DNA from: Leuconostoc carnosum
Lineage (GTDB): Bacteria > Bacillota > Bacilli > Lactobacillales > Lactobacillaceae
DNA: 64,000 bases
Direction: 5' to 3'
Assembly (NCBI RefSeq): GCF_014207505.1
Contig: NZ_JACHGL010000006.1
Location: 83,750 to 147,749 of the forward strand
The notes beneath the pieces were generated by a model, which was not told where the DNA came from, did no database searches, and saw only the letters and a program-made list of their open reading frames with translations. Of this stretch, positions 62,465-64,000 are shown one piece after another. Each line of letters opens with the position of its first letter. Within the stretch, counting starts at the first letter, position 1. Position numbers and translations under genes: made by a program.

Positions 62465-63244
62465 AGTCAGCAAGCAAGCCAGGAAACTATTTTAGAGGTA
62501 CGCGATTTAGTTAAAGAATATAATAGAAAAAAAGTACTAAAAAAATTATCTTTTGAGATACATGAAGGAGAAATTTTGTCTTTCATTGGACCTAATGGTG
62601 CTGGTAAAACAACGTTGTTAAAAATTCTTTCGGGATTTCTAACTAGTGATAGCGGAGCAGTTTATATTTCTCAAAAAGAAGTTACTAATCAATTGGATTT
62701 GTTAAATAAAAAGGTTAGTACAGTATTTGGCGGCGGAAATGGATTCTATAAAAATGCTAGTGTAGTTGAAAACCTTTTTTTCTTTGCGTCTTTAATGGGT
62801 TTAAGACGACACACAATTCCTGAAAAAATTAAACATGTATTAAAGCAGGTAGAACTCACTGAACATCAAGATAAAAAAGTTGGGCACCTATCTATGGGCA
62901 TGTTGCAACGTTTACATATTGCCCGTGGATTACTAAAGGATAGTCCAATACTGTTATTAGATGAACCAACAAATGGCGTGGATGCAGAAATATCGCACAG
63001 TCTAAGAAAAATTATCAAAAATATTGCTCAACATGGTACGGCAGTTATTTTAACAAGCCATATTTTACAGGAAGTTAGTGATTTATCAGACCAGATTTTC
63101 TTACTATATCATGGAGAAATTATGTTTTCAGGAGATTTATCACATATTATAGCGGCATCAGGTGTCGCATATATTGATAGACCAGCAACTTTGGAAGAAT
63201 CTTATCTTGGTTTACTAGCAAAAATAGGGGGAAATCATGCATAG
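62462..63244 (+). CDS. ABC transporter ATP-binding protein of the peptide locus
   Basis: 260 residues. Walker A GPNGAGKT (43-50), Q-loop region near 85-95, signature LSMGMLQRLHIARGLL, Walker B ILLLDEPTNGVD, H-loop LTSHILQE. CcmA/NatA-like export ATPase. Its start overlaps the last frame of the helical protein (ATGA) and its end overlaps the permease by 8 bases, so the set was built as one operon. The likely role is export of, or immunity to, the peptide. Confidence 0.88.
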   Translation: MSQQASQETILEVRDLVKEYNRKKVLKKLSFEIHEGEILSFIGPNGAGKTTLLKILSGFLTSDSGAVYISQKEVTNQLDLLNKKVSTVFGGGNGFYKNASVVENLFFFASLMGLRRHTIPEKIKHVLKQVELTEHQDKKVGHLSMGMLQRLHIARGLLKDSPILLLDEPTNGVDAEISHSLRKIIKNIAQHGTAVILTSHILQEVSDLSDQIFLLYHGEIMFSGDLSHIIAASGVAYIDRPATLEESYLGLLAKIGGNHA

Positions 63245-63941
63245 ATTTTTTAACATGTATATTTTCCATATTAAGCAGTATGCGCATAATTCCTATTTTT
63301 TTTGGCTGGTTATCACGAGTACAATAAGCATTTTGATGTTAAAGTATGTGGCAGCTTACGCTGATAATCAATTATTAAATAGCCAAGATGTTATAGTAGC
63401 AGGTATTTTCGGCATGTGGAGTAGCGCAGTAACATCAGCTGGAATTTTACATTTTCAAAGATCACAGGGTGTTCTTGTCTACCTTGTCAATAGCCCAACT
63501 AATACCTTTACTAATATAATTGCACTAGTAAGTTCAGCTTCAACTTTTGGATTAACTGCGTTACCGTTATCATATATTCTTACCGGAATTCTTAATAATG
63601 GATATTTTCCTGTTATTTCAATAATACAAATTGGATTGATTTTATTATTTTGGTTTTCTGCCTTACCCATTACATATGTTGTAGCAGAAATATTTTTACT
63701 TACGAAAAATGCATTTATCTACGAGGAATTGTTTGTAATCCCCGTTTTAATTTTTTCTGGTTTATTGAGTATCAATAAACCCCTTATAGTATATACAGAT
63801 TCATTAAGTTTTTTGATTCCAATTACGTATCCTGTACACTTATTAATGGGCTATACAAATCTAACTGTAATCAACACTATTTTATGGGTTCTAACCTTAT
63901 CTGTTTGCTCCTATCCTAGTATTTGGTACATAAATTTCTGA
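63237..63941 (+). CDS. ABC-2 type permease of the peptide locus, possibly truncated at its C-terminus
   Basis: 234 residues with six hydrophobic segments; starts MHRFFNMYIFHIKQYAHNSYF. The middle (FGMWSSAVTSAGILHFQRSQGVLVYLVNSPTNTF) matches ABC-2 permeases of NatA/NatB-like exporters. It ends abruptly at PSIWYINF, where comparable proteins carry a short cytoplasmic tail. The stop codon is the first three bases of TGAACAGTTGTGCC, which may be the end of an inserted element. Confidence 0.78.
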   Translation: MHRFFNMYIFHIKQYAHNSYFFWLVITSTISILMLKYVAAYADNQLLNSQDVIVAGIFGMWSSAVTSAGILHFQRSQGVLVYLVNSPTNTFTNIIALVSSASTFGLTALPLSYILTGILNNGYFPVISIIQIGLILLFWFSALPITYVVAEIFLLTKNAFIYEELFVIPVLIFSGLLSINKPLIVYTDSLSFLIPITYPVHLLMGYTNLTVINTILWVLTLSVCSYPSIWYINF

Positions 63942-63983
63942 ACAGTTGTGCCATAATTAATAAAACAAGATAGGAGCATTCCA

Positions 63984-64000
63984 ATGAAACGATATCAAGA
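63984..64000 (+). CDS. Start of a gene cut by the window edge
   Basis: ATG 63984 follows TAGGAG at 8 bases and reads MKRYQ before the window ends. Such a start occurs in IS3-type OrfA transposases, but five residues cannot settle it. Confidence 0.4.

Noticed and set aside
1..64000. CRISPR array, rRNA operon, prophage or plasmid replication genes
   Set aside because: No regularly spaced repeats, rRNA sequence, phage structural genes or Rep genes were found in the window.

Overview
The window looks like an origin-proximal stretch of the chromosome of an AT-rich, heterofermentative lactic acid bacterium. The best fit is Leuconostoc or a close relative in the Lactobacillaceae. This rests on the mix of proteins (zwf-type glucose-6-phosphate dehydrogenase, a Tyr T-box ahead of an NhaC-family carrier, a Bce-type ABC/two-component module), strong GGAGG ribosome sites and low GC. 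The species is not proven. A perfect 16-bp parS site at 44161-44176 supports an origin-proximal position.

Layout. 1-3.5 kb: nucleoside ABC importer (two permeases and a double ATPase) on the minus strand; its likely binding protein lies 46 kb away at 49.3 kb. 3.9-6.0 kb: Ktr potassium transporter. 6.1-13.4 kb: matrixin-like protease, OsmC protein, a PadR regulator with a DHA2 multidrug exporter, a flavin disulfide oxidoreductase, an orphan HTH protein, a PEBP protein and a second PadR/membrane protein pair. 13.6-17.8 kb: argCJBD, then tRNA-Asn. 18-25.7 kb: small membrane proteins, an XRE regulator beside a relic attachment site at tRNA-Ser, recQ, a phosphatase, and a LysR regulator divergent from a YeiH-type carrier. 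25.7-31.1 kb: NhaC-family carrier under a T-box, an MFS carrier, zwf and gene debris. 31.2-37.2 kb: oppDFBCA. 37.3-41.7 kb: BceAB-RS-like peptide-antibiotic module. 41.8-43.2 kb: AdcR-like zinc repressor and a metal-binding protein. 43.3-49 kb: aldo/keto reductase, parS, a five-gene GntR/YtrA-type ABC operon and an ECF S component. 49.3-55 kb: BMP-type binding protein, YagU-like protein, hydrolase, HAD phosphatase and a large flavoprotein. 55.1-57.2 kb: AgrA/AgrC-like two-component system with no agrB or agrD beside it. 57.6-60.9 kb: a CcpA-controlled nucleoside salvage operon in decay. 61.1-64 kb: a peptide locus.

The most novel part is the right end. A 41-codon gene (61191-61316) encodes an acidic peptide ending ITKQVWAWNH. 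It is followed by a helical repeat protein broken by about three frameshifts, then an ABC ATPase and an ABC-2 permease whose end may be cut by an insertion sequence. The arrangement resembles a ribosomally made peptide (bacteriocin or signal) with its transporter, and I do not recognise the family.

Cross-window themes. All three solute-binding proteins (OppA, the metal-binding protein, the BMP protein) have an N-terminal membrane segment but no lipobox cysteine, so they may be anchored rather than lipidated. Several promoters carry clear inverted-repeat operators. Frameshifts concentrate between 57.7 and 62.3 kb.
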